NCBI GenBank assembly: GCA_016647705.1
Contig: CM028330.1
Coordinates: 48,078,397-48,142,396, forward strand
DNA length: 64,000 nt
Origin: Eucommia ulmoides
Taxonomy: Eukaryota; Streptophyta; Magnoliopsida; Garryales; Eucommiaceae
Direction: 5' to 3'
Below, piece by piece: positions 1 to 10,830 of the stretch (positions are counted from its first letter, which is position 1; every line of letters starts with the position of its first letter). The notes beneath the pieces were generated by a model, which did no database searches, was not told the DNA's origin, and was given only the letters and a program-made list of their open reading frames with translations. Made by a program: the position numbers and the translations under genes.

Positions 1-91
1 AGGATCCAACGTGGTTCACCTATCCTACCCCATTTCCAACTCAGTACATTTATGCTCCCGAAGCACATGAGGCGGATCATAATCGAGTTGA

Positions 92-220
92 AAGTCTGAG
101 CCGAATAGAGCCATATCCAGTCTTGAGGGCGTATTAAATCAAGACCCTTACGTGGTGTTATTTGACATGTACTACGGGCGGAAGGCGCTCTTTGACGAGC
201 ACTTCTTCGTGTCAGGCTAA
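92..220 (+). pseudogene. conserved C-terminal tail of a family A protein of unknown function
   Basis: An open stretch ends at TAA (218-220) and reads LNQDPYVVLFDMYYGRKALF followed by DEHFFVSG. The sister copy at about 17494-17585 ends with a clearly related peptide (DPYVVLYDTYYGRNSFFDEP, then FSMSGRGQ). In A1 the frame is broken just upstream by a stop and a probable one-base shift. I do not recognise a domain. Preservation of aspartate, tyrosine and glycine positions in two copies suggests it was once a translated protein end rather than chance. Confidence 0.5.
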
Positions 221-1770
221 AGACCTTAAATCAAGTGCTTCTTGGGAGGCAACCTAAGCCAAAAATAAGTTAAATCTGTCACAACCGACTTGATTTGGAG
301 GCGAGATTCTCTCGCCTCCCAAGTATGTGTTCTAAACCCCCTGTCTTCATTTTCATGCTATACGCTTCAATTGGGATCGCTGATGGATTGTTTTGGACAT
401 TACCCATTTAAGTACAGTAGTGATTTGTAGTATGTTTAGTATGTGTTAGTATTGTTAGTTATGTTGTTTTGTTTTTATTGTGTGCATGTTTGTTTAGGTT
501 AGTTGTTGTTATGTGCTTAGTTTTGACTTTATCTGGGCCATTACCCAATGATGAGTCTGTCCCCTGGTTGTTTATTGAGGTCGGGCGTAAAGCTCATTCA
601 TGTGTGTTTTATGTGCTTGACCTATAGTTTTAGTAAAAGTTCTTGTGGATCCTAAATGCACAAGCACGTAAACTCAATTTATAACTATCCAATTGTATTG
701 AAAACGATTATCTATCACCCAAATTCATGACAATAGGGATTCTAGAACTTGATTTGGGATAAATTCGAGGTGAAATCCTAGGGAGATATGATTTAGGCAT
801 TCATTTTTATCGCTTGAGCCTTTTAAGATAACCTTGTTAAATCATTATCCCTCGTAACCCTGTCAAAGTCTAAAAACCGTTTCAATTCTGAACATTTAAC
901 TAATACAATGGTTGATAAAACTTTTTCCAAACCTATATCGTTGAACCGAAGGCACAAATTTGAGATAATCAAGTTAGCATTCATGTATGCTACTTGATGT
1001 GAGCGGTTGAGTTTAGAGCGAACTTTTAAATTGGTTCGGTATTTGAGTACTCACTTGTCATTTTTATTTCGTTTTAACCATACCCGTGAAATTCTAATAG
1101 TCGAATAAGTTTAGGGGTGTGGTAAGTTAAAAAAAAAAAAAAAAAACCACTATGTAAATATAGTAAAATTTTTGTTTCTTTTGACAAATGAGTACGTTGA
1201 TCTTCAATGTATGTTTAGGGTTGTTCTAATTTTATCTATAGGGTTTCGAGTGTGAGAGTGCCAAGCATGTACCTCGGGTATTGTCAAGTTAACGACGTTA
1301 ACCTATTTTCTATTTCCGATATACCCTTGGCCATTTTTCCAAAACTGAACCAAGTCCTAATGATCTTTTTGAATTTTCGAGCCTACATTAGTGGAGAATA
1401 GAACCAAGTCAAGCTTATGGATTCTCTATACCTTTTTGGTTTTAGTCATGAGCTTATTTGACAGATAACCCAATCCGATCGACGGATAGTTGTATATTTG
1501 AATTTTAACACACACACACTTTGGATAGGATCTAGAATGGCACTTACTATCATCGAATGTTGAAATTCTAGAATACTACATGGTGTATTTTATTCTTGAA
1601 CTTGATAGGATTGGGGGCCGATGAGAGAAAAATCCTTTGGCCAATAGATGCTATTCAAAACTTACACATTATTATTTTTTGTGTTTTTTGTTTTTCGTTT
1701 TTAATTTTGTAATTAGTTGTTATCTTTTCTTGTATTGTGTGTGAGTGTTGCTCGAGGACTAACAAAATTC

Positions 1771-1786
1771 CAAGTTTGGGGGTATT
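1771..1786 (+). other. 3' polypurine tract of copy A1
   Basis: CAAGTTTGGGGGTATT directly precedes the LTR start TAATAGGTG. The same purine run is found at the matching junctions of copies A2 (reverse, 7621-7637) and A4 (19041-19056). It is the expected plus-strand primer site of an LTR retrotransposon. Confidence 0.75.
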
Positions 1787-3116
1787 TAATAGGTGTAATT
1801 TGCCTATCTATTTTCAAACCGAACTTGTTAGTTTTTTAGTATGTTTATTTCGTTTTATGATGTTTTAATACGTTTTTATGTATTTTTGTATAAATCAGGT
1901 GTGTGGGATAAAAATTCATGAAAACGGATCATAAACGATCAAATCGGATAAAAAACAGTGGAGGAACGGTGGGAAAACAAGTAAAAGGGTGAAATTCAGA
2001 ACCTGCAGCCCACTGCTGCAGCGGTCAAAATGCAGATAAGGCCCTAAAGTCTCTAAAAACCCACCACCACCGCGGTGGTGAAACAACAAAATGACTCTGC
2101 ACCCACCGCCGTAGTGGTCACTCTACACAGATTTTAGATATTTTGAGCCCTATATCTTCTCCTCTTCTCTCCATTCAACAAAGAAGAGACCCCTTAGGGT
2201 TTAGTATAGTTTGAGAGTATTTTGGGGAGTGCTCAACCAAATTCAAAGGAGAAGAACACGTTGCGAAGAAGGAAAAATGATTGTTGAACAGTTTTAGCTC
2301 CAAATCTTCGGACTACGGCTAAGTTTATTTCGTTTCTCTCTTTAATTTCTTAACTTCTGTAGTTTGTTGAGCATGTTTAGCTAATTTTCAATTGTATAAA
2401 TGGTTATGTCCATGATCTAAACGGATTTTGTCTAGGGATTAATAATATTTATGAAAATATTGTTTGTTTGAGTTGTGTTTCGTTAATGGTTGTTCTTCAC
2501 TAATTCAATTGTGTTTACCATTATTCTTCGATTATATGATTGTTTAGATATATAGAGAATACGAGGTTTGACACTTGGGAGAGGTAACCCCAAATTCAGA
2601 TTAGGGTAAATACAACACGACGATCTTATAACCTGGGAGAGAGTTAGAAAATGTGCAGTCAATAACGTTGGGGCGAGACTCATGTGACCTAGTATCGTTA
2701 AGACGTTGAGGGAGACTTCTTCATTGACGTGAAGTCACATATTCACTCATATTACACCCAGGAGAGGTGGTGAGTATATTTATGATATAGAGATTGTCGG
2801 ATATGAGGAAAACCATTATTGTAAACTAAATGAAACCAAACACGTTTTTGTAAACGAAGTTAATCCCTAGATAATCCATTCCCCCAAACATCTCAATATT
2901 AGTAATATAGTATAATTAAATAAATTAGTATTTTAGTATTAGTATTATTAATTATAAACCATTCTTTATTGCCTAGATAAAATTAGGTTATGATAATTAC
3001 GATACTTGACAATAATCTCAACCAATCTTTGTGGAAATGATAACCTTTACTTTTCCCACTCTACGAAAACTTGACTCGTTCACTTGCAGTGAAAGTGGTG
3101 ACATGAAATTCTGCCA
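1787..3116 (+). repeat. 3' LTR of family A copy A1
   Basis: The LTR runs from TAATAGGTGTAATTTGCC to ATTCTGCCA, the same ends as the solo LTR at 29534-30922. It contains GC-rich palindromes of the CACCGC...GCGGTG type at 2002-2120, followed by a TATA-like CCTATATC near 2149-2156. The open frame on the minus strand within it (2483-2683) is chance. The next bases, CCACA, would be the target duplication, whose partner lies before the window. Confidence 0.8.
2002..2120. promoter_or_regulatory. palindrome array upstream of the LTR TATA box (A1)
   Basis: Imperfect dyads CACTGCTGCAGCGGTC, CACCACCGCGGTGGTG and CACCGCCGTAGTGGTC occur in about 120 bp. They end about 30 bp before the TATA-like sequence. 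The same arrangement is present in every family A LTR in the window, so it is part of the promoter architecture of the family. Function is inferred only. Confidence 0.55.
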
Positions 3117-4990
3117 CCACACACGCCCTAACTCCCACCAACGAGGATAACTACCCCTTCTATAGTCAGGCAGGACTATCCACTCTACCACCTGGGGCTA
3201 CGGGACAAACGTCGGGAGCTGTGGAGGCATCTCGGGTTGATCTCCTTGAACACCAAATGCAAGAGTTCAAGTCGAATGTACAACTCCTATTCGTGTGCTT
3301 GCTACCGCCCCCTGTTCAGGGTGGACTAACCCTCCAGCCCACAACGCTCGAGGAGCCGTCTCAAGACCGCAATATTTTTGTGGGCACTCCTAATGGGCAG
3401 GAGCTTGAGTGTCACCCTCCGTCTCACAACCCTGAGGTTACAAGATAAAAGATGGCCCTCTATGCATTGTCGAGTTCTCTACTTTCTCCGCCACGTGAAT
3501 TTGTGCCAAGGGATATGTCGGTGTCCCCTAATAGTCGAGATCTTCATCAGCCCGCCAACTCCGATCACAGAGGTCAGCGTGAGCATAATGTTGGATCTTA
3601 CTTACCTCCTTCTCATCACCCTGCGACCCGAGCTGCAGGCAGTTGGGTACAGTGATATCCCCAAGCGAAGGAGGCTATGGAGCGCCACCTGGCCAACATA
3701 GAAGCCCATCTCCAGGAGGTGCAAGGAGGCTAAGTAGGATTGGGTGTTATTCCGGAGGTAAATTCTCTTTTTTTCGATGAGGTTCTTAAAGAAGTAGCGC
3801 CGAGGCACTTCACTCAACCCTAGATGAGTCCATATGATGGGACGTCAGATCCTGTCGACCACCTGTCTATGTTTAAGTCTCATATGAATATGCAAGGGGC
3901 CTCTGTAACTTTGCGATGTAGAGCCTTTACCATCACTCTCATAGGTGCAGCAAGAACGTGGTTCTAGAGTTTGAGGCCAACATCCATCTCCACCTTCAGG
4001 AAACTCGAGTAATTGTTCCTGGCTCGTTTCATCTACTCTCGACGGAGGCCGAGGACTGTAGCTCATATCCTCACTCTTCAGCAGAAGCCCACTGAATCTT
4101 TGGGAGATTACGTTAAGCGTTTTAACCAAGAAGGAAATATGTATGATGACCTTCCTGATGCTATTGCACTGAATGCCTTTATTGATGGGCTCCGGCATTA
4201 GAGATTATCCTACAACCTCTGCTCCAACCCTACTTCCACTCTCGATCATGCATTAGACCATGGGACTAGATTCCATGGTATTGACCTCCTTGATACAACT
4301 AGGAGAGAGCAGGAATGGGCAAACCAGCCAAAGAACTAAGGAATAGAGGTTCAAATCAAACCCAAGGCTCAAGAAGATTCAGGCAGAAGGAAGGTTTAGA
4401 CCCCTGCCATAGAAGGCCATTTCTTCCTCTAGGGCGTCACCAACCAAAGTTTACCCCGCTCACAGCCTCGATGGCCACTGTCTTCGCAAAAACCTCAGGG
4501 CAAGACTTATTCCCTCCTCCACTGCCCCTGAGAGGAAGGCCAGTCGGGAGATCGATAACCCAGTACTGTAAGTTCCACCAAGACTAAGGTCCCTCCATAA
4601 AGAACTATTTCTAACTCCAGCAGGAGATTAAAACTCTCATTCAAAAAGGCTATTTCCGGAATTACGTTCGGAGAGGAATTCAGAAGCAGCCTGATGGGAA
4701 TGAACCACAGAGAGAGCCCCAAGCCTAGAGAATAAGGGGAATCACAACTGTCCACCGCCCTAGGAGGCTGAGGCCGGGGAAGATCACCAGCGCGTGGATG
4801 GTGAAATCAACTACATCCACGGCGGATTCAGCTCCGGAGACATACAGAGTCACTAGGTTCACACGTGTGGGCACATACGATCTCGAAACAGAAGAGAGTA
4901 TACTGCTCAAGCACTCGTAGAACGCTGACTTGCTAAAGTGCAACTTCTGTAGGGATGATCCACTTTTGTAAACAACTTCTAGTTTGTACA
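3117..4990 (+). pseudogene. Tat-type Ty3/gypsy gag (and start of protease region), broken
   Basis: Frame fragments match the retrotransposon gag family of Tat-type Ty3/gypsy elements. A segment around 3829-3990 carries SPYDGTSDPVDHL and a stretch ending in TWF. The segment at 4013-4200 carries the hallmark RRRPRTVAHILTLQQKP followed by LGDYVKRFNQE. After several stops, EINYIHGGF near 4800-4829 corresponds to the gag-protease linker, also seen in the second Tat element near 50455-50485. The protein would form the virus-like particle. Many stops and frame changes make it non-functional. The beginning abuts the end of copy A1 at 3116, so A1 probably landed inside this element. Confidence 0.75.
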
Positions 4991-5070
4991 AAGTGTTGTA
5001 GTTTTGCTTATCAAAATAAAGAACGTGTTTTGTGCAATGTGCTTTGTGTTCTCTCTGGTAAATGGCATTC

Positions 5071-5400
5071 TGACCCCCTGAGTTGTATCTCGACTCCCGG
5101 CATCGCGAGTGATTCTCCTCGATTGTATTTTGACCCCTTAAGCCGTATCTCGGTTCTCGACATCACGAGTGATTCTCCACGGCTGTATTCTGACCTGCTG
5201 AGCCATATCTCGGCTCCCAGCATCGTGAGTAATTATCCATGATTGTATTCTGACCCCCTGAGTTTTATCTTGGCCCTCTGCGTCACGACTGATTCTCCAC
5301 GATTGCATTCCCACCCCTAAGTCATGAATGATTCTCCACCTAGCATCCTGACTCTCAACATCGCAAGTGACTCTCCACAAGCCTCATCCTAGTGCTCAGC
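5071..5400. repeat. 60-bp tandem repeat, about five units, in the Tat element
   Basis: The phrase TGACC...CTGAG..TATCTCG..CCC..CATC.CGAGTGATTCTCC.CGATTGTATTC recurs with an exact 60-bp step (starts near 5071, 5131, 5191, 5251, 5311). Later units are more diverged and the last is shortened. Because 60 is a multiple of three, both strands keep open frames with a 20-residue repeat (for example DPLSRISVLDITSDSPRLYS on the plus strand). Tandem blocks in the non-coding part are common in Tat elements. Confidence 0.85.
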
Positions 5401-6249
5401 ATCGAGGGTAACAGCTAGACCCTTTCCAGAAGTCAATAGTCTATACCCGGGGAAAGACCAAGGTCATCTACCAAGGGCGGGGCATTGATTGGGTCTGAGG
5501 GCCTACAACTAAGTATTTTTCCCCACCAGTCGACTAAGTCCGACATTCTAAAGGGAAAGGTTCCTGCATGGACTAAATGGAGACAACCTAAAAAGGTTAT
5601 TGAATGATCTTAACTATGGAGAACTCTACGATGATCGACCACGGGGGGTCCAAACATCACGTTGTGCTCCTGCTGACCAAAACGACTAGGCACCCTGGGA
5701 AACCCTCCTCCTGAGTCCACGACACAATTTCTTTGCAATCAGCTCGTGTCCCGGACTGGGGGTCTTGTGGTCCGTGGCCTTAGGTAGAGGCGAGAAGTTT
5801 TTTTAAAAAAAAAATTCAAAATTTTACAACTCTGAAAACAGGACCAAGTAGAAAGCGACTTGGTAAAAACGTCGAGAGAAAGGAGTAGACTCTGATGTAC
5901 CTTGGTAATGCCACTCAGAAGCTTATACGCTCGCGTGCAAAGAAACAAGAATAAGTTAAAAGAAGTGTACAAATTCCTAAGTCTTGAAAAAGCGATGGTC
6001 CGAGCTCAATCTTCCTCGGCCCCGTTACGAGGGGCGTCCGTACAAGGAGAAGTAGCATCAATTTGGCCCTACTCAAGGGCAATCTCGTTAGCACTGTCCT
6101 CCTCGGCATCACCTTGCTTAGTTGCATTGTGCATAGAACCACCCTCGGTCTTCGAAAACTTCATCCTCACAAAGTCGACGGAGCAATCAGAGTATAGGTA
6201 GTAGATAGTCATCGTGGTGGTCCTCCACAAAGACTCCGTCTAGGGGTTT
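5401..6249. other. remaining Tat-element sequence without a recognisable gene
   Basis: No pol domain is visible on either strand. Short open frames (plus 5902-6201, minus 5915-6142 and 5739-5972) overlap one another and show no motif. This is probably internal untranslated sequence of the Tat element, interrupted by copy A2 at 6255. Confidence 0.4.
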
Positions 6250-6254
6250 ACCAT
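6250..6254. repeat. target-site duplication ACCAT (left), copy A2
   Basis: ACCAT precedes the left LTR end TGTACGCG. The identical ACCAT follows the right LTR end at 12205-12209. Confidence 0.85.
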
Positions 6255-7620
6255 TGTACGCGTGAGGATTTCAAGTCCTCACGGTATTGACTACTCACAA
6301 GTGCACGAGGTCTAGTTTTAATATAGTGGATCTTTTAAGATCGGATATCGTTCCTGCAGGGACGGGTTGAATAATTGAGTATCGCAATTTACATAGTCTC
6401 CTATTATCCAGACAGTTAAAGAATTGTTTTAAAATTAAATTAATTAAACTAAGCTAAACTACAATTAGTGCGTTAATCCTAACTAAGTTGATTAACTAGA
6501 GATTGATTTCGTTCACTTAATACTTGTTCGATTTCGTTTTAGTTAACAATAATGGAGTTTTAGGTATTCGACAATCTCGGTTCGTAAACTCCTCTGCCAC
6601 CTCTTCTGAGTGTAAGACGGGGGAATATGCGACTTCGTGTCAACGCCGAAGTCCTCCTCAACGTTTTAACGACTCTAGGCCGCATGGGTCTTGCCCCAAC
6701 GTCATCGATTGCACACTAATTAATGCCTTCCTGGGTCGTTAGGTCATAACGATGTGTTTACCCTAGTCCGAATCCAGGGTTACCTTTTTCGAGCGTCAAA
6801 CCCTAGATTCTCAAATTCAAATCTAATACCTTAAAAAGCATATTGAAGTTGTCATAAAATGATAAACACAATCGAATTTAAAAGCAAACAACCGTTAAAG
6901 AAACATATATTAAACCAAACTGGTATTTACACAACTACACCGATCCCTAACTAATATTTAATTAATCTATCGTGATCTTGGATATTGGAACATTAAACCA
7001 AGAGGGATTCATCATCATTCACAATAAAACAATAAATTACAAAGATAGAAATAAATAGAGAAAGATCAAATCTTAAAGTGGAGTAGTTTCCACTTTCGCC
7101 GAAGATCGATCCGCTAGTATTTCCTCGTCCCGAATGATAAATCTCCTATTTGAGCTCTTCAAAAATGGCTAAGGATCACCTCTTAAGGGTTAGGGACGTT
7201 CCACCATCCCTGTCCTTCAATGGAAATGAGGGGAAAATGTTTTATAGGTGCACGATTTCAAAATATCTGAAAATATCTATTTGTTGTGCAGAGGTCACCG
7301 CCGCGGCGATGGGATAAGTCGGTTGGTTCTCTGAAGTTTCACCGCTACAGCGGTGAGACTTTTATGCTCAAAACAACCCTCTCTGCATTCTCACCACCGC
7401 GGCGATGGATTCTTCGCCGTGGCGGTGGTTTCGGTGATCTTGAAACCTCGTTTCTTCATCATTTCTTCACTATTTTCCCACCATTTTCGCTCGTTTGTCT
7501 CTTGTTTGCGTCCCTACACCTGAATTACATAAAAACTAACAAAAATACTATTAAATATAACTAATTCACTCAAAACTATCAAATCCGGCTTAGAAGTAGA
7601 TATGTATTTTACACATATCA
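6255..7620 (-). repeat. 3' LTR of copy A2 (left end)
   Basis: It begins TGTACGCGTGAGG and ends ACACATATCA as read on the plus strand, so it reads TGATATGTG...CGCGTACA in element orientation. The palindromes at 7290-7435 (for example CACCGCTACAGCGGTG and CACCACCGCGGCGATGG) belong to the family A array. Confidence 0.88.
7290..7435. promoter_or_regulatory. palindrome array in the 3' LTR of A2
   Basis: At least four dyads of the CACCGC-core-GCGGTG class occur, with cores CGCGG, TACA and TG. The open frame 7286-7564 on the plus strand merely reads through them and is not a gene. Confidence 0.5.
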
Positions 7621-7637
7621 AATACCCCCAAACTTAG
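7621..7637 (-). other. 3' polypurine tract of copy A2
   Basis: AATACCCCCAAACTTAG on the plus strand is the complement of the AAGTTTGGGGGTATT tract of the sister copies and directly abuts the 3' LTR. Confidence 0.75.
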
Positions 7638-9452
7638 AATTTTGTTAGTCCTTGAGCAAAACACCCTAACACTAAATTAAAGTAACTACCCTAAGTAACT
7701 TATAACTAATCTAAAAATGAAAAACTTGAAACACAAAAGAAGTAAATGCATGAAAGTATAAAGTTCAACCAAAGAAACCAATTTGTTCTTCCCTTAATAT
7801 CCCTAAATCTAATCAAGTTCGGGAAATAACCTACACCAAGTGGTGTTCTAGAATTTCAATAATCAATATCAATAAAAACCATTCTAGATCCATTGAATGT
7901 GCGTGTGTGAGAACTCAAATGTATAATTACGCACATATCGGATTGGATTATGCAATTGTTAAGTTCATAACGTATATCGTTTAAGAATTCAGGAAAACTA
8001 TACGCCTGATTTGGGTCTACTATCCACTAATGTAGGCTCGGATATTCCCAAAGATCAATAGGACTTTGGTTTGGCTTTGGAGAACGACCACGGGTATCAC
8101 TGGAATTGAAAATAGATAATTGGTTTAATATATTGATACCAGAGGTAAAATCGCTTGTCGCTATCCTCTCTCATAACCCAACACTTTTAAAACACAATTA
8201 TGAATAGGAATTGAAGATCTTTGTATTCACTTGTCGAAAGAAAAGAAAATGAAAACTAAATTTTCATAGTTTTTTTTTTTTTTAAACGTTCCTAAATGAA
8301 TTCGAAATAAAACAGTTTTAGGATCGTGCAAAAAGAAGTTTAGAGAAACACACCCCCAAACTTATTTGAATTCAATAAAATTTAGGAATAAGCAAATAAA
8401 TAAATGATAGAAACACACCCCCAAACTTAATTTAGGAGCGTGCAAAAAGAAATACGAAAATGACAAGTGAATACACTAATACCGAATCAATAAAAATTCA
8501 TCCGAAACCTGACCGCTCACTTAATTTCACTAAATTTAAAAATTAGGCTTAGCGACATTGGTTTAGGAAAAATTTAAATGAAAAGAGTATTTGAACGTTT
8601 TTAGAATTGATTACGTTATCGACTTCGACAGGGGAAATAAGGGATGAAATTTTTCAGGTTAGCTATAACAGTTCAAGCGAAAAAAGGACGGCCTAAATCA
8701 CGTCTCCGAAATTACCTTACCTAAGATTTCACTTCAAGTTTCCCCCCAATTAAGTTCTAGATTCCTCATTTTTGTCATGAACTTCATAATGAATAATCAG
8801 CGTCTAATTGTTCAGATTATTATACATTGAATCCGAATGTCGTGCGATTTTCGAATCGAGATAATTTTTACCCAATCGACATGTTAAGCACACAAAACAC
8901 GGATGGAAGGTATTACCCCCGACCTCAATATGCAATTAGGGGATAATTCTCATCATCGGGACTTGGCCCAAATGAACTCACCAACTAAACATGCAAATAC
9001 AACTTCATACATATACAATTCTAGACTAAATCTAATACTAACATACATTAATTAATCTAACACTACAGATGCAAAAACAAAAATTAAACTAAACTAAACA
9101 AAAAAAATTAAAAACTAAAACATACATTAAAACAATAAAATACATACATAAATATCCTTCTATACATAAAAAACAAATCATTTTGTTTAAAAAAAAATAA
9201 TGATTCATTCTTCTTCTACAAAAACACAAAAATGGATGAACAATCCCCCAAACTTAAGTATGGCAGTGTCCACACTGCCTAGCAGCAAACCCAATAAACA
9301 TACAACATTCATGCAAACAAAATGGGTTGAAGACATACCTAGGGAATAAGATGTAGAAGTCTCATTCCCTACTGTCCACCTGAAGAGGGGTCATCACCAC
9401 CACTATCACGTCAGAAAAGAAAAAGTGGTGGTTACAAAAGGTGCGGCGGCAC
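7638..9452 (-). other. A2 interior, non-coding 3' part
   Basis: No gene is visible. The segment shares blocks with A1 (530-1000) and A4 (17.9-18.4 kb), such as the one near 8890-8970. It contains further polypurine-like copies (CACACCCCCAAACTTA at about 8350 and 8411, and CCCCCAAACTTAAG near 9246). Confidence 0.6.
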
Positions 9453-9641
9453 CTACAGCACAGTTGAAAAAGTATGCATTTCAATGCCGAGGCCCTCGCA
9501 AATAAGTCGGTTGACTTGATCTTGATAATGCGCTTCAGCCGCTTTCGAAACAAATTTGGTGGAATCAAAGTCAGGGGCTGACCTCGAACCTTCTCCACAT
9601 GCCCTTTTCGTAGACACCTTCTTTGGCATGGTTCCTTGCAA
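9453..9641 (-). pseudogene. short Athila-like reading-frame fragment in A2
   Basis: The minus-strand frame starts MQGTMPKKVSTKRACGEG and contains FDSTKFVSKAAEAHYQDQV before stopping after 62 codons. The phenylalanine-start block with FVS..A...Y resembles the conserved N-terminal block of plant Athila-associated 'putative plant transposon protein' frames. Only this fragment remains and no catalytic motif is present. A longer overlapping frame starting at 9682 is a different reading of the same bases and is less convincing. Confidence 0.4.
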
Positions 9642-9682
9642 TTTGATTCACAAACAAGACAAACCCAATCATATACACACAA

Positions 9683-10806
9683 TGAAAAACAGCCCCGGAA
9701 ATAATATTATCAAGAACAAGGTCAAATTTCAACACATATACACTCCTTGCAATGATTTCAACAAAATATTAACAATTTAGCATACTATCTTAGTTCACAC
9801 ACTTAACCAATCAATTTAAACATGTTTATCACTAAGAATTGAACCAGAATCCCAAAGAAATTTGAAATCTTCAAAATTGGGTTTAAGGGGTTAGGGCAAA
9901 ACTTCAAAATCAAATGATTTTTAACATGATCATGCAAACCAACCAATAATTTCAACAACTAGACAAAATGTAAGGTAAAATAAACTTACTTGTTGAGAAA
10001 TTACGGTCAAATCGAAGAGAAATGAAGAAATTGCACCTTTCGCTTCAAAAGCCCTAGTTTTTCGGAAATGGGGGTGGAAATCCAATTCTTGGAGGATGAT
10101 TCATGGTTGAAATCATGATTTGTGGGAATGGAAAGATGATTTAAAGAGTTTGAAACAGTTTGGGAGGATGAAAATAAGAAGATTTTGGAGTTTCAAAAGT
10201 GATTGTGGTTTTTTTTTTTTTAAAGCATGAGGGTTTTAAACAAATAGAGGCTTCACCGCCGCGGCGGTGTGAGCGCCTTTTTAAAACAAAACATTATGTC
10301 GTGTCATTACCTCGGTGGTGGGAATCACCGCTATGGCGGTGAAGCACTTTTTTCAAAAACTCAACATTCTGCTGCTTCATCGTCGCGGCGGTGAAGCGTT
10401 TATACTGAAAACTTGACATTCTGCATTTTCACCGCCGCGGCGGTGCGTCCACGGCTACAGTGGTGAGCCTGCTGCTGGATTTTTATTTTTTTTCAAGTTT
10501 TCACACAATGGCTCCACACCATGTGTTTCCACTTCCCTTGTTCAATGTTTTTAAGTGCGAAACACATCTCTGATTATCCTCACTCCATAATTTATCTCCA
10601 AACACGCTCCGAGACTAATTCGGCCTCCAAAAAATAATTAATAGCAAAAATTGGGTAAAAATTGATACTCTCGATTTTGGATAAAAAAACGTGACTTGCT
10701 TGATTTACTATCTCTAGCTGGACTTAAAAGAAAATAAAACAAAATAAATGTCTGGATTAATATTCAACTACTTAGTCGCAATATCAATTTTACGCATTCA
10801 ATACCA
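9683..10806 (-). other. A2 leader region with a second palindrome array
   Basis: This is the 5' leader after the primer site. A second cluster of GC-rich dyads lies at 10254-10475, including two perfect CACCGCCGCGGCGGTG copies, CACCGCTATGGCGGTG, and the half-degenerate CGTCGCGGCGGTG. No protein is recognisable. Confidence 0.55.
10254..10475. repeat. internal array of CACCGCCGCGGCGGTG palindromes
   Basis: Five or six dyads occur in 220 bp of the element leader, two of them perfect 16-bp palindromes. Elsewhere in family A such dyads are confined to the LTR, so this is a duplicated or displaced array. Confidence 0.6.
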
Positions 10807-10827
10807 TCCCCGACAAGGGCGCCAAAA
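10807..10827 (-). other. primer-binding site of copy A2 (tRNA-Asp type)
   Basis: On the minus strand the LTR end CGTACA is followed by AGTTTTTGGCGCCCTTGTCGGGGA. The core TGGCGCC-TTG-CGGGGA closely matches the tRNA-Asp-complementary primer site typical of Athila elements, with small differences. Confidence 0.75.
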
Positions 10828-10830
10828 ACT

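Larger units (their letters stand above)
1..1786 (+). mobile_element. 3' internal part of a family A (Athila-like) non-autonomous LTR retrotransposon, copy A1
   Basis: This stretch matches the internal region of the complete forward copy at 15072-20403 block by block: the tail of a short reading frame, the phrase CTTCTTGGGAGGCAACC near 240, a block around 535-620, a block around 830-1000, and finally a polypurine tract just before the LTR. No pol domains are visible. The rest of this copy, including its 5' LTR, lies before the window. The lineage call rests on the tRNA-Asp-type primer site seen in the sister copies, which is typical of Athila elements. Confidence 0.75.

Noticed and set aside
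7286-7564. 92-codon open frame on the plus strand
   Set aside because: It lies in the A2 LTR, antisense to the element, and reads through the palindrome array. The matching frame in the other LTR (11896-12147) is not conserved at its start.
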